A stretch of 64,000 bases of DNA. Source: Coemansia sp. RSA 922 (taxonomy: Eukaryota; Kickxellomycota; Kickxellomycetes; Kickxellales; Kickxellaceae). Below are positions 8,026 through 17,515 of this stretch, piece after piece; position 1 is the stretch's first letter; the number at the start of each line of letters is the position of its first letter. Location of the stretch: the NCBI GenBank assembly GCA_027577415.1, contig JANBQS010000009.1, forward strand, positions 16,815 to 80,814, given 5' to 3'. The notes beneath the pieces are model-generated. The model ran no database searches. It saw only the letters and a list, made by a program, of their open reading frames with translations, and was not told the DNA's origin. Made by a program: the position numbers and the translations under genes.

Positions 8026-8711
8026 ATGTCTACCACTATCACCACCATGACTCCCGAGCAACGCGTGTCCAAGCTGTTTGAGCTACTCAAAATTTCCGGC
8101 AAGAAGGAGCACATCAGTGGTAATATGACACAGCTGGACCATGCGCTTCGAGTCGCTAACCTTGCCAAGATAGATAGTGCTGATGAAGATACCACGTTAG
8201 CCGAGCTAATTCTCAATGCCGGTAAGATCACGGTAACCATACCTCCATATGGCAATTTTAAAATCGGGGACGGAGTAGAGTTCATCTGGAGTGGATATGA
8301 CAGAAACACGATCAACACCTTTGATAGCGACGATTCGATAATACCTTTGGGCGCAAGCTCAGGTTCTCTAAAAAGACATGCGCGCTGGTTGAGTCTAACA
8401 TTTTGGACAAGCGTTACCTTGGGGGCATGGCGCCTGAAGGCCTTGTGAGCATCATTCCTAAGAACATTGGAATCTTTATGCGCGAGATATTGGAAGCCCC
8501 CATCCGGGTGACAATCCCGATGTGGGGTGGCCCACTCTCGCCTACTGAGATGCGCGAGTTTGAGAAAGCCCCGCTCTTCAAGCAAAAGATGCAGCTTGCA
8601 GTGTGGGACATCGCTGCGACCAAGACCACCGGGGATAAGCCACATGCTTTGGACACGTACCGCGATATGGCTCTCAGAAACTTGTTGATGTCGATGAGGA
8701 TGTTGTATTAG
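8026..8711 (+). pseudogene. Frameshifted HD-domain protein, PhnZ-like (phosphonate dioxygenase-related) with lost metal ligands
   Basis: The first frame runs from ATG 8026 and contains HISGNMTQLDHALRVANLAK, which fits the YIGEPVTQLEHALQAA start of PhnZ-like HD proteins. From about 8370 the sense moves to another frame: LDKRYLGGMAPEG, GGPLSPTEMREFEKAPLF, then QLAVWDIAATK..LDTYRDM, ending at 8711. These match the GGPM..EE..FE..P, RRWD..AK and L..Y segments of that family. The shift falls at or just after an A5 run at 8370-8374. The family's central HD motif (LLHDIGH) is LILNAGK here, so two metal ligands are gone, while His of LDHAL and Asp of VWD remain. So this is a degenerate enzyme, either a dead gene or a pseudoenzyme with an unrecognised splice or sequence error. 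Confidence 0.65.
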
Positions 8712-8942
8712 AATTCTGTAGAAGCATGATATACAGTTTTTGTCTCTAGAAACATCTTGGTATCTTAAGCAATAATTATATTTTGTCAATAATTATTGAA
8801 TGTCCCTCATGTCATAAGGCCCAACCTTAGGGCAAGTATAGCCGTTAATGTTTTTTAATCTCAAGTCGTCATCTTCAATTTACTTATCACATATAGCCAA
8901 AAATAGGGCATATAGGTGGTATATTAGCGTCACTAGAAAGAG

Positions 8943-10631
8943 TCAAAAGTATTCCACGCTGCGACGCACAAAATCCTGTAGACGTGGGGCATACGGCTTG
9001 AATATATTCAAAGCTACAGCGGCCTCTAGCTCTTCTCTGAATCCTTTAGCTTCGCCTCCAAGCATACCAATATAGGTATAATCGGGGTACGCCAGCGCCA
9101 ACAATAGCATACACGTAGCATTCTCTGCACGATAGAGGGGTGGCCCTGGCTGATAATTCCAGTATTGCAATTTTTTACCATCCGGAGCGTAAGTCGCCGT
9201 AATGTACGTGGGTAGATCATCCATATCGACATGATTTGGAATAGACCCAAAAATTGGAGGCAAGGTACGCAGAGTAGATAGAGCTGGTAATGCTCTAACC
9301 AAAGCAACAATATCCAGGAGCTCCAGGCGGAGGAAAGGCAATGTCAGAACTCGGATGGAGGCATAATTCAAAGTCGATAAGAGTGCTGGGACTAGCTCGG
9401 AACTAGAATGATCTCCCTCGACCTCTCGCACTGGTGTTCCTGGACAGATGCTAAGCATAAACTGCAAAGCATCAGCAGGCGTATCGAATTGACTTGGGTG
9501 TTCCTCTGGTGGATACTTGGTTACGACTCGCCGCAAATTTGGGTGACTGGTCGGCGTGAAAACGTTGTGGTCGAAAATAATGGAAACCAGCAGGTCGCTC
9601 ATAAACAACTCCAAGTGCTTAAGGGTACTGGAATTGCCCCTGAAAAGTACGTCGTCGCCAAACGGATAGCTGCTACGCAAGCAAATATGCTGAAGACGCG
9701 GAAACGGTACAACTCCCTTAATAGCTACTCGCTCTGGTGTATAGTCATCTGAGCCATCAAGCAAAACCAGGTCGCGTAAGTGTGGGTACGTGACGTAACT
9801 GCCATCTGGGCTTTGGATGAGGCCGGCTAGGTCAGCGGGAAAATTGGAAAGGAGACACAAGTGCTGCAATGTCAATGCATTCTGTCGCGCCAGCTCAATA
9901 GACGGACACGTGTAACCATCGACAAGAAACGTTAAATCGACCAGGTTGCGAATTATATATAGCTGCAGTCGTATGGGCATGTCTGCCCAAAACTGATGGA
10001 AGTACGAGACATGAGTGGATAGCTGAAAAAGCTGGGAAACCAAGGTGCCGATATAACAAGTGCCTTTGGCCTGGCTACAATGGGGAATATACGTCACTCC
10101 AATGTCGGTAGCTTTGGGCACCATCTGCCGGATCCGCTGAACAAACGCCGTGATGTTACTCTCAACAACAATAGCACTGGGCACACTATTTTCGTCAAGG
10201 ATATTAGAAGCAAAGTAGAGATTTACCACGCTGGCCATCGGAAATGCATAGTCATTGTAAGGCACAACTGACAGCCGTTTTAGTGACTCGCCCGTGTAAA
10301 CATCCCATTCGTTAGTGGTAAAAGTAAAGACAGAGGCCAAGTGATGGTGCACCGGAGAGCTATTACCCGGGCTATTTGCAAATGGGCGACGTTCTTCAAG
10401 TACACCAGGTCGAACACTAGTAAAGTCAATAGAAAACTCCGGACAGAAAAGTGGAAGGGCTATGACACGACAGTTGCTGCAGACCCACAACAGGGGCTTC
10501 AGCCTAGTCTTGCGCTGTTCTTCCCCAGTTATGGCTCCCTCAGAATCCGCACGAATACGACCCAAAACATAACTAATAATAAGCTGAATTACGTGGTGGG
10601 GAAGATACTGAAATATAGATATCGAAGACAT
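8943..10631 (-). CDS. F-box / leucine-rich repeat protein, 562 aa
   Basis: The start ATG at 10631 opens MSSISIFQYLPHHVIQLI, an F-box (LP..V...I..Y) at residues 7-45. The in-frame codons upstream look untranslated. The rest is a weakly conserved LRR-like solenoid with repeated LRDLVLL, LQHICLRS and LKHLEL segments. F-box proteins recruit substrates to SCF ubiquitin ligases through Skp1. The pattern DDVLFRGNSSTLKHLE also occurs in the 31158 product (NDILFRGNNQTLEHID), so they are paralogs. The target is unknown. Confidence 0.8.
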   Translation of the reverse strand: MSSISIFQYLPHHVIQLIISYVLGRIRADSEGAITGEEQRKTRLKPLLWVCSNCRVIALPLFCPEFSIDFTSVRPGVLEERRPFANSPGNSSPVHHHLASVFTFTTNEWDVYTGESLKRLSVVPYNDYAFPMASVVNLYFASNILDENSVPSAIVVESNITAFVQRIRQMVPKATDIGVTYIPHCSQAKGTCYIGTLVSQLFQLSTHVSYFHQFWADMPIRLQLYIIRNLVDLTFLVDGYTCPSIELARQNALTLQHLCLLSNFPADLAGLIQSPDGSYVTYPHLRDLVLLDGSDDYTPERVAIKGVVPFPRLQHICLRSSYPFGDDVLFRGNSSTLKHLELFMSDLLVSIIFDHNVFTPTSHPNLRRVVTKYPPEEHPSQFDTPADALQFMLSICPGTPVREVEGDHSSSELVPALLSTLNYASIRVLTLPFLRLELLDIVALVRALPALSTLRTLPPIFGSIPNHVDMDDLPTYITATYAPDGKKLQYWNYQPGPPLYRAENATCMLLLALAYPDYTYIGMLGGEAKGFREELEAAVALNIFKPYAPRLQDFVRRSVEYF

Positions 10632-11467
10632 TGCTAATATGTTAAAAATAAGGGAAATGAAAAAGTGAAGGAATGAAAGCCAAAGAATATAATGTCGCTT
10701 GATGACACCATGTATGTATTGCAGGGATCCGTGACACAGACAGCAATGCATCCTGTGCATGTTGCATGTGTCCGCAAATTTTGCCAATAGAGTCGGCCAA
10801 GAAAAATCGGCCAAGTGTTTGGCGTTTTTTCTTTGTGATATTGGATACTTCAACTACCAGCTATATTTGGATCTTCTTGATCTGGACAAATGTAGAGCCA
10901 AAAAACCGCAGTCTATACTCGTGAGTTTCCATTGTTGAGCATGTTACAGACCCGCATAATGGCGCTCAGTATTAGTCAAATAGCCCACATATGCCAGAGT
11001 AGGATTGTTTGTGAGTTTGGAAGTAGGCCAGGGAATAGCTCAATAGGCAATGCTTTGCTGTAGTGTTAACAAGGAAGGCGAGACTAGCAAGCTTTAGCTA
11101 TAGAGCTGGGGCTATGGAGAGTCGGATTTAGCCAAAAATGTCAGATATGCCAGAAAATTTATTATGGTCATTCAGACGAAAGCATGGATCGTCTGTCGCT
11201 TCTACAGTGGCAACGCACCTATACTTATTTGAGAGCTGTTTTAGAAGGACCCAATAAAGCCGGTGCACTTTGGCCAATACAAAAATCGGTTTATTCACGG
11301 GAGCTGACTTTTTAAGCTGTCATTCCTGATTGATTTATGACGCAAGCAGGTGTTGTGTGCTCCACAGCAAGGGAATACTGAAAGACAATAGAGCCAACAA
11401 CCCTTCTCTTTTTCTTATCCACCTATTTTTTATAATTTATTTTTGCATCTCTAAGACTATCTTGAAA
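10632..11467. other. Intergenic, no gene called
   Basis: Upstream region of the minus-strand F-box gene and leader of a possible small gene at 11468. Contains a short inverted repeat near 11173 (arms CAGACG / CGTCTG). No coding signal seen. Confidence 0.5.
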
Positions 11468-11809
11468 ATGCGAGCCTTTTCACCCATTTCAGTTTCTCCC
11501 ACCTCTCGTTGTCAATCACTCGCAATTATGTATACTCGACCTACACCCCAATGGGCAAACGGCTCCAGTGCTGTCATTTTGGAGTCCTTAAATTTGGGAG
11601 TTCTGAGCGGAGTTATGAGAAGTATGCTGCTACTAGTTCTGGTTTGCCCCAATTTTGACAACGCAGACACAGACATTGTTTATCGCAAGCCATTCGTGGA
11701 GGATATTATAGAGCTAATCGCTTGTTATTTAATAATCACATTGAATGTCAAATATATATTACAAGCTGTCAAATATTCAAGAGCTACTAATGAGGTTGGC
11801 ATATCATAA
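11468..11809 (+). CDS. Possible small hypothetical protein, 113 aa
   Basis: An ATG at 11468 follows a T-rich leader. The product starts MRAFSPISVSPTSRC, has one hydrophobic stretch (LSGVMRSMLLLVLV) and a C-terminal helical part (VEDIIELIACYLI..). No family recognised. Part of the C-terminus vaguely recalls an F-box helix, so it may be a remnant of such a gene. Weak evidence; it could be a chance ORF. Confidence 0.3.
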   Translation: MRAFSPISVSPTSRCQSLAIMYTRPTPQWANGSSAVILESLNLGVLSGVMRSMLLLVLVCPNFDNADTDIVYRKPFVEDIIELIACYLIITLNVKYILQAVKYSRATNEVGIS

Positions 11810-12480
11810 TGTATTTATTTATCATGTTGCGAGCTATTTAATGACACCTATTTTCTTCAAGTAAGGGATGCAGATGTTTATATGACTAAAAATGCTTTCT
11901 TTTACGCCGTATTTCTCTCCACATAAGTTACACGTGACTTCTTTTAAATCAGAGCTACTGTGCATGGCCAAAAATTATGTTGTTCCTTAGTGAATGTTGG
12001 AAAATAAATGAAAGTGGTGCCAACTTGTAGGACATACCCAACGTTTTATGAGAATACCTAAACTGACTATCGAGTCGTAACATTGCCTTGATGCAATACA
12101 AAAATAATTTTAGCTATAAATCTATCAGATAGATACGACGAGAGCATTTTATAAATGGGGATGTACATTTATAAGATGGCAATCGTTGAATGCATATTTG
12201 CAGGCCCTAATGAGAGGTATGAATATTACAAAGTCCCCTGATGTCTCGGATAGCTGTGATACCAATCACCTATGTTTGTAAGGGTTTGAAGGGGGTCTCA
12301 GTCAATGAGGATTGACATAAATGCCATCTTCAATTTTATTATCAAGAAAGAGCGTTTAAAGTCCGACTTTCTCATGCAAACATGCTTCGAAAAGTGGGCA
12401 TGTTGGACCTCTGTTTGAGGTGTCTCTAAAGGCTGGCAGCTATATGCCTGATTGATAATATTTGTACTGGTACCGGGCTA
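11810..12480. other. Intergenic, no gene called
   Basis: AT-rich spacer without coding signal. A small hairpin (GTCAAT-GAGG-ATTGAC) lies near 12300. Confidence 0.5.
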
Positions 12481-14091
12481 TTATCTGTGTACTGTCAGGT
12501 TAGCTAGATGAGGGTGTTTGTCCTTGAACATGTCGATAAATGTGAACATATGTTGATTGGCCAGTCTTGGTACAACCAATTCCTTGATGGCACCCGCATG
12601 CAGAATAAGAGCTTGGATGCCGCCGACACAATCCATTAAAGGACAGGACTTGTTGAAATTGCGCACAAAAAGGGTAGCCAGTCTCTCGCCCCATATCAGC
12701 ATCGGATCTGCACTAGTAAATAGCGGCAAGTCTACAGTAGAGTCGTGTGTAGCCATGTCCCTGAACTCCAGACGGTTTATGGTCAACTGACAAAGCTTTG
12801 GCAACTGACCTATTGCCCTGCAGATTGTAGTATAGCGTACCTTCCCAATGTCAAGTGTGGTGAGGTTGACCCATCGCATGAGCTCTGGATCCAGAATAAA
12901 CCAGTCAATGATGATGCGTAGAGACGCCGTTCGACCAATGCATATGTCAGTGAAAAGGTGGTTGGTAACTCTGTAGATGTCCGCAGTGTCGCCCAAGTCG
13001 GATGGAGTGATATTGACATCCAAGTGCCCAACGCAAGTAAGCTTCAGTCGACTGCAGTGGCAGATGCAGAAAATAGGCCCTGACAGATGCACCTTCTCTA
13101 GCTCGCGGAACGGGATATCGGTATACAAAAGGTCGCAGTCAGGAGTACAATTCGCAATGGACAGCTGCTTTAGCATGGGAAAGCTGAGCTTGTCGCAGTT
13201 GTGTGCCCCCAAGCCGGTCTTGTCCTCTATCTCCCCCTCTGTAAGCGCCTTACCCCTGCCCTCGAACCCAATGTGGAGAATGGTCAGTCGGTTGAAATAA
13301 ATAGGTCTGGTAAACTTTTCGTAGCAGAAGTGGTGCCAGGCGAAATTGTGCGGAACATCTTCTAGCCTCAACGCCACGAGAGTCTCGCTGCAGATACTTG
13401 GAAGTACACGAGTCGCCGAGGAGTCTAGGGTAAGATCCAGCACCCTCATTCTTCTTGAAAAGCAAGAAATGGGCAACGGAGTGGACCCTTGCGCTCTTAG
13501 AGCCTGCAGCTGATGACCGTAATACGTAACAAGCTGGGTGTATAGATATCTCCCCGTGGATCCACGCCTCAAATCATACCAATTCAAGTCGACGATATTA
13601 CGCAGGTTCTGAGCAAAGTACTGTACGGTACGCGCAATATCTGTGACAGCCCGTTTATCTTGAGAAACAGGCTCAACAAAGCGATTGAATGTCCAGAGGG
13701 AGCTGGTAAAAGTCAGCGAGTTGATGTGTTGCCAGTCCACGCGATCCAGGTTAAGTATATCCAGCACAATGCGCTGTAGGCAGGCAGGAGTAACCATTTC
13801 CTCCCACTCAATCGTTAGTCGTCTAGCCAACAGCATACACCCGCGTGAGATAAACAGGTCGGCATTGGAAGTCCATAAGAGGTGGGTGTCTAAATGATAG
13901 CGTAGCGCGGTAGCAAACTCGACGTACACATGGTTAAACACGGCGCCGACCACCAGCTTTGTCCATACTCGGCAAACGGCTAGTAGCGGTAGCTTGTACT
14001 TCCACTCATGTAGTCTGTAGGAGGGAGTAGCTGCTGCCTTGAACAATATCAGCTCTAGGACTTTGTAGGGAAGGTCGCTGATATGCCTCAT
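12481..14091 (-). CDS. F-box / leucine-rich repeat protein, 536 aa
   Basis: The ATG at 14091 opens MRHISDLPYKVLELILFKAA, an F-box. It is followed by LLAVCRVWTKLVVGAVFNHVYVEF, the helix set that usually closes an F-box. The remaining 480 residues hold irregular LRR-like repeats (MRVLDLTLD, LTILHIGFE, MLKQLSIANC, LEKVHLSG, LTTLDIGKV, LCQLTINRLE). It probably acts as a substrate adaptor of an SCF ubiquitin ligase. It is more diverged from the 8943 and 31158 proteins than those are from each other. Fanzor copy B sits about 360 bases upstream of its start. Confidence 0.82.
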   Translation of the reverse strand: MRHISDLPYKVLELILFKAAATPSYRLHEWKYKLPLLAVCRVWTKLVVGAVFNHVYVEFATALRYHLDTHLLWTSNADLFISRGCMLLARRLTIEWEEMVTPACLQRIVLDILNLDRVDWQHINSLTFTSSLWTFNRFVEPVSQDKRAVTDIARTVQYFAQNLRNIVDLNWYDLRRGSTGRYLYTQLVTYYGHQLQALRAQGSTPLPISCFSRRMRVLDLTLDSSATRVLPSICSETLVALRLEDVPHNFAWHHFCYEKFTRPIYFNRLTILHIGFEGRGKALTEGEIEDKTGLGAHNCDKLSFPMLKQLSIANCTPDCDLLYTDIPFRELEKVHLSGPIFCICHCSRLKLTCVGHLDVNITPSDLGDTADIYRVTNHLFTDICIGRTASLRIIIDWFILDPELMRWVNLTTLDIGKVRYTTICRAIGQLPKLCQLTINRLEFRDMATHDSTVDLPLFTSADPMLIWGERLATLFVRNFNKSCPLMDCVGGIQALILHAGAIKELVVPRLANQHMFTFIDMFKDKHPHLANLTVHR

Positions 14092-14448
14092 TTTAAGTAA
14101 ATAGCGAGCATTAAAAAAGATAGATGAACATGAAGTATGTGGATGAGAAAAATGTGCCAAGCTCGTTTTCTATTGTTGAGAAAAAGGCTGTTTGTCGAAA
14201 ATTCGAAACAACCCCCCCAGTGTGACCAAATGACATGCTTGACGCTTACTATTGGGATGTCAACCATGCATGTCGCACGCGCATCACTTGATTCTATTTA
14301 GGTCAAGTGAACTGTGCAAAATTTGGAGAATTTAATCATTCCTAGGGACGTTACTGGGAAAAATTAAATTTTGAATAAGCTAATCTAATTGACGAGTGAA
14401 AGAATTATATCATGTTTACTGGTCCCATCTTGCTTCCCAAAAATAATT

Positions 14449-14566
14449 AAACGCTAAACAGGGGTTTGATTAAGTCATCTTGCCCAAGGGGCGTGTTGAC
14501 GAAGCGATAACTCGTCGGATAGATCATACAGTAGAAGTTGGTGGTGGTGGTGGTGGTGGTTCAGGG
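14449..14566 (-). ncRNA. Conserved structured 3' tail of the Fanzor element, candidate omega-RNA scaffold (copy B)
   Basis: Same tail as at 4132-4236, after the stop codon. It has a (CCA)n run, then hairpin GACGA..TCGTC (fully Watson-Crick here) and hairpin GCCC-CTT-GGGC, then GATGACTTAATC and the terminal inverted repeat. Role as guide RNA scaffold is inferred from the Fanzor/TnpB layout. Confidence 0.4.
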
Positions 14567-15325
14567 CTAGCCATGACGAGGATGCTTGGACAAAGGTTGC
14601 GCATCAGAAGCCAAGTCACTCCTACAAGCAGAACGCAACGTCATCGAAAAAGTACGCTCAGGGGCCGCAGTATCAGCCACAGCAGCACTGTGGCCTCTGG
14701 CAGCACTGCGGCCTCTGGCAGCCGTAGACGTATGCATAGGCGTAGCAGCAACCACACGAGTAGGGCGCTTGAACACTGGAGGAATATCGCCCTTTCTAAT
14801 AAAGTGCTGGATGATGTGGCGAAAGTTCAGAGCAGCAGCCAGGTTGCGATTATACAGGCGAGGCTTGTGGACAACATTACGTTCATCATCGAGCTGCTTA
14901 ACAAGACAGTTTGAACACTGAAGCAGGCCATGACAGAGTGTAAGACGCCTTTGCCAACGCCGATAAGGCCGGGGGTTGTCGATTACCTTGCTCTTGTGGA
15001 GGTCGCCATCGCATCCGGGACAGGTCTTGGACGTACAAAATTCGTCAAACAGGTACGTCGGAAAGCCGAATTTCTTGAACTTTTTGCGCCAGCCGCGACC
15101 CCGAATAGGCGCATGGAAGCGAGCCATTGACGCAGACCAATTGCCACAGACCATAACCAGTCGCTTGCCAAACTTTTGGATCATGCTGCGCTTCAAACGA
15201 GAGTCTGCTTGCTGCTGGTTGATGTACGCGGAATGTTGCAGCTTGTGGTGGAATGGGTAGTTGCAGGGCTCGTGGTCATCGTCAGAGTGGACTTGGTGCG
15301 TGGATTCAGTGTGGGTGGTCATCAT
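14567..15325 (-). pseudogene. Truncated Fanzor (TnpB-like RNA-guided nuclease family), copy B
   Basis: The product keeps the second and third RuvC parts. These are MVCGNWSASMARF, the Fanzor-type LFDEFCTSKTC (its Glu is the alternative catalytic residue of this family), a zinc finger CPGC..CHGLLQCSNC, and LYNRNLAAALNF. The last motif normally reads NRD; here Asp is Asn (codon 14843-14845). The N-terminus with the first RuvC Asp is deleted, so the protein cannot form a complete active site. The Ala/Arg-rich tail to the stop matches copies A and C. The frame is open over the remaining 252 codons, so decay is recent or the deletion derivative moves in trans. Confidence 0.85.
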
Positions 15326-15430
15326 ATTCGAGTAAAAGTCGCTGAGGACATCCCTAATTTGGTGTTGCTATTATTATATCAATCTTAAATACACGCGTAA
15401 AAACTGTTTGATAGCTTAGGTTATACACTT

Positions 15431-15612
15431 GCTAACAAGCAGTGGGTGCCTGCCCACTGACCATGCAAGCGGCCAAAGCTATGGTAAAGTTTATCCAGGG
15501 GTAAGGAAAGAGAGGCAGCGCCTTGTTTTATTTTAAAAATTCTTTTAAAAAACAAATGGATTTTCAGGCCTGAAAGGGGCATAACCCCCTTGCTCGTTAG
15601 AGTCTAGCTAAC
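15431..15612 (-). repeat. Inverted-repeat unit at the 5' end of Fanzor copy B
   Basis: Arms GCTAACAAGCAGTGGG (15431-15446) and the inverted CCCCCTTGCTCGTTAG (15585-15600) enclose a unit homologous to the solo element at 7661-7838. The inverted similarity extends outward on both sides through a CTATCAAA / TTTGATAG block (about 15405 and 15613). Confidence 0.7.
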
Positions 15613-15632
15613 CTATCAAATATATTCTCTGC

Positions 15633-16463
15633 TTAGCTACTCTTGTAAACGCGGATAACCTTAAATGTAGAGTCGTCTTGCTCTGGTTCAAAAACGACCA
15701 GTCCAGACACAGACTCGTGGGCAACGCCAGCAAGGATTAGGAGGAAAACATTTAGCATATAAAACGCCACCTCACTGTCCCGAGCAACGCTGTCCAGTGG
15801 CAAAAATGTCCTACTAGCCATATAGCAACCCCACATGATAAACAGAAGATTCCGAGGCAGCACAGATACTAGGAGCGCCCGAGGGTTGCAGTTTAGTTTT
15901 CTAATATCGATTGCCAAGGCCTTTACAATAACAACCAATGACATGATCATAGTGGAAAACACTACAGTTCTAATGAGGTATACGCTAGGATCCACACCAT
16001 TGGCATTAACGACGTCAAACATGACAGCCACTGCTGGAATCATCATGACAAATTGAATGAGGTGAACAGCTGAAAACGGTATTTTAAACTGCTCCGCAAG
16101 TCCACTAATGCGCCAGTTGAGCTTGATGGTGTACCTGAATACTGATGAAACAACTTGTTCGTGGAGACATATAGCCGTATAGTAGTTGAAGAATAGCGAA
16201 GCCTTGTATGCGGCCGCTGTATTGACAACTTTATAGTTCATTACCGAGCGCAAAAACAGAGATAGTGCCAGGAGGTAGAATGCGTCAGTGCCATGAGTCA
16301 GTCGCACTTCTCCCTTGTAAAATGTTGGAATAATAGACATGGCTGCTATAAGCACAGCAATTCCGCCCACAGCCCATCCAACTGCAGGACTTGGCGTGTA
16401 CGTCAGCCAGTCGGGGCTTTGGATACAGTTCTTTGCCAAGCAGTATATACTGTCAGTACTCAT
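15633..16463 (-). CDS. Seven-TM membrane protein, RTA1-like family (paralog 2)
   Basis: The ATG at 16463 (MSTDSIYCLAKNCIQSPDWL) is preferred over the in-frame start at 16607, whose extra residues are almost all Phe, Tyr and His and read like a T-rich leader. The 276-aa product carries the family motif C..NCI...DWLT..P, about seven hydrophobic segments, YKASLFFNYY after TM3 and MASRTFLPLDSVARDSE before the last helix. It lacks the Ser/Thr-rich N-terminal domain of paralog 1. It is 5' truncated relative to no member, so this may be the basic form. It lies immediately next to Fanzor copy B (stop codon about 20 bases from the element end). Confidence 0.75.
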   Translation of the reverse strand: MSTDSIYCLAKNCIQSPDWLTYTPSPAVGWAVGGIAVLIAAMSIIPTFYKGEVRLTHGTDAFYLLALSLFLRSVMNYKVVNTAAAYKASLFFNYYTAICLHEQVVSSVFRYTIKLNWRISGLAEQFKIPFSAVHLIQFVMMIPAVAVMFDVVNANGVDPSVYLIRTVVFSTMIMSLVVIVKALAIDIRKLNCNPRALLVSVLPRNLLFIMWGCYMASRTFLPLDSVARDSEVAFYMLNVFLLILAGVAHESVSGLVVFEPEQDDSTFKVIRVYKSS

Positions 16464-16634
16464 GATAAGGTGTGGCAAGTGATAAAAAAAATTGCAGACA
16501 CTAAAATAACGAGAAAAAAAAAAGTAAATGTCAAAAAAAAAGTAGTGTATAGCAAGAAGAGGGTGAGTGAGGAAGAAAAAAAAAAAAGAGTCTGCACTAT
16601 ATGGCACAGTGTTTGTTGGAAAGGGCTGGCTCGC

Positions 16635-16674
16635 ACTTGCTTAAAAAGAAACATGTACTTTCTTTTAAGCAAGT
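16635..16674. repeat. 40-base near-perfect palindrome upstream of 7-TM paralog 2
   Basis: Arms ACTTGCTTAAAAAGAAA and CTTTCTTTTAAGCAAGT differ by one A, with ACATGT at the centre. It sits about 170 bases 5' of the ATG at 16463, so a regulatory site for a dimeric factor or a small inserted repeat are both possible. Confidence 0.65.
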
Positions 16675-16826
16675 CCTACAAACTTGCATTCAGCAAAAGG
16701 CGCTCCCCCTCCTTTTTCTTTCTAGTTTTTTTCTTCCCAGCAAAAGCACAAAGCATCAGCTGTCTGCCTTTTTGAAGCAACATCGTTGATTTGTATCTTT
16801 TACTTTGAAGCGCAGTATGTAGCTCT

Positions 16827-17009
16827 CAGTCAAGCATGTGATATAGTTTCCCAGTCAGTGCACAAGCAACGTGGCCTTGTAGATGGCCAAAAAAAATCGG
16901 GCATGTGCATTATCTGCATTACGACGATTGCTAAAAAAAAACAGTGCTCTTTCTTCGCTTTCAGTCAAGCACAGGATAGAGCCTTCAGTCAGTGCAAGCA
17001 ACGTGAGCC
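16827..17009. repeat. Pair of ~50-base direct repeats upstream of the gene at 17151
   Basis: 16827-16876 and 16962-17009 share CAGTCAAGCA, then CAGTCAGTGC, then AAGCAACGTG.GCC in the same order and orientation, about 85 bases apart. Both lie in the spacer between the divergent genes starting at 16463 (minus) and 17151 (plus). Confidence 0.7.
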
Positions 17010-17150
17010 CTCTTCAGTCGGGCAACTAGGGCTTGTGAATTTGCTGTCAATAAAAAGAAGGACGAGAAGGACATTTTTTGTTGTCGCCTATTGTCTTTCT
17101 CTATCATACAACCTCCTCCATTCTGTCCCTATTTACATTTTTTTGTCAAA

Positions 17151-17456
17151 ATGACCAACACCAATGAGGCTACCATTCCTGTGTATGTTTTACACATGAT
17201 GAATGGATTTTTTCAGAAGCCTTTCACAATTACCATTCCGCCTGTTTGTACTCCCCAAGAAATCAAGGAACGTATTAAGCAACAGGCACCTATCGACAAG
17301 CAATCATTCTACGCAGAGGAATTTGATCTAGTACATAGGAATGGTATTCGAGAATATACTGGAGAACCACTAATATTTTCCCCTGTCGCCAACCCTTGTC
17401 TTGGCACGGATGACTGTAATGTGATTGTGTACTACACACAGCCAGCTACACCTTAA
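17151..17456 (+). CDS. Short hypothetical protein, 101 aa (fast-evolving ~100-aa family)
   Basis: The ATG at 17151 follows a C/T-rich leader ending TTTTTGTCAAA. The product reads IPVYVLHMMNGFFQKPFTIT (two beta-like segments), TPQEIKERIKQQ (helix), FYAEEFDLVHRNG and a closing DCNVIVYYTQP. This beta-beta-alpha-beta order is like a ubiquitin-type grasp fold, though that is a guess from pattern. It is related to the 6313 product by the EEF and NP.L...D segments. Not recognised by name. It lies between two 7-TM paralogs. Confidence 0.6.
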   Translation: MTNTNEATIPVYVLHMMNGFFQKPFTITIPPVCTPQEIKERIKQQAPIDKQSFYAEEFDLVHRNGIREYTGEPLIFSPVANPCLGTDDCNVIVYYTQPATP

Positions 17457-17515
17457 TTAATATATGGTAAAAAAAGCCTGTGTGTTATTCGAAAAATAAT
17501 AAAATATTAAAAATA

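Larger units (their letters stand above)
14449..15617 (-). mobile_element. Fanzor-carrying element with 5' deletion (copy B)
   Basis: Gene orientation is minus. The 3'-side terminus (AAACGCTAAACAGGGGTTTG at 14449) is an imperfect inverted version of the 5'-side terminus (GTTAGCTAGACTCTAACGAG, complement of 15593-15612). The gene keeps only its C-terminal two thirds. Homology with copy C starts abruptly at GGGATGTYCTCAGCGAC (about 15353). Between that point and the outer end lies a 180-base unit (15431-15612) with inverted arms, which exists alone at 7661-7838. So the outer unit and the gene are both parts of one element family. Confidence 0.75.

Noticed and set aside
8222..8410. Possible intron (GTAAGA to AAG) that would bypass the HD-gene frame change
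   Set aside because: A CTAAC branch-like site exists, but removing this stretch deletes sequence that reads as coding and the acceptor is weak.
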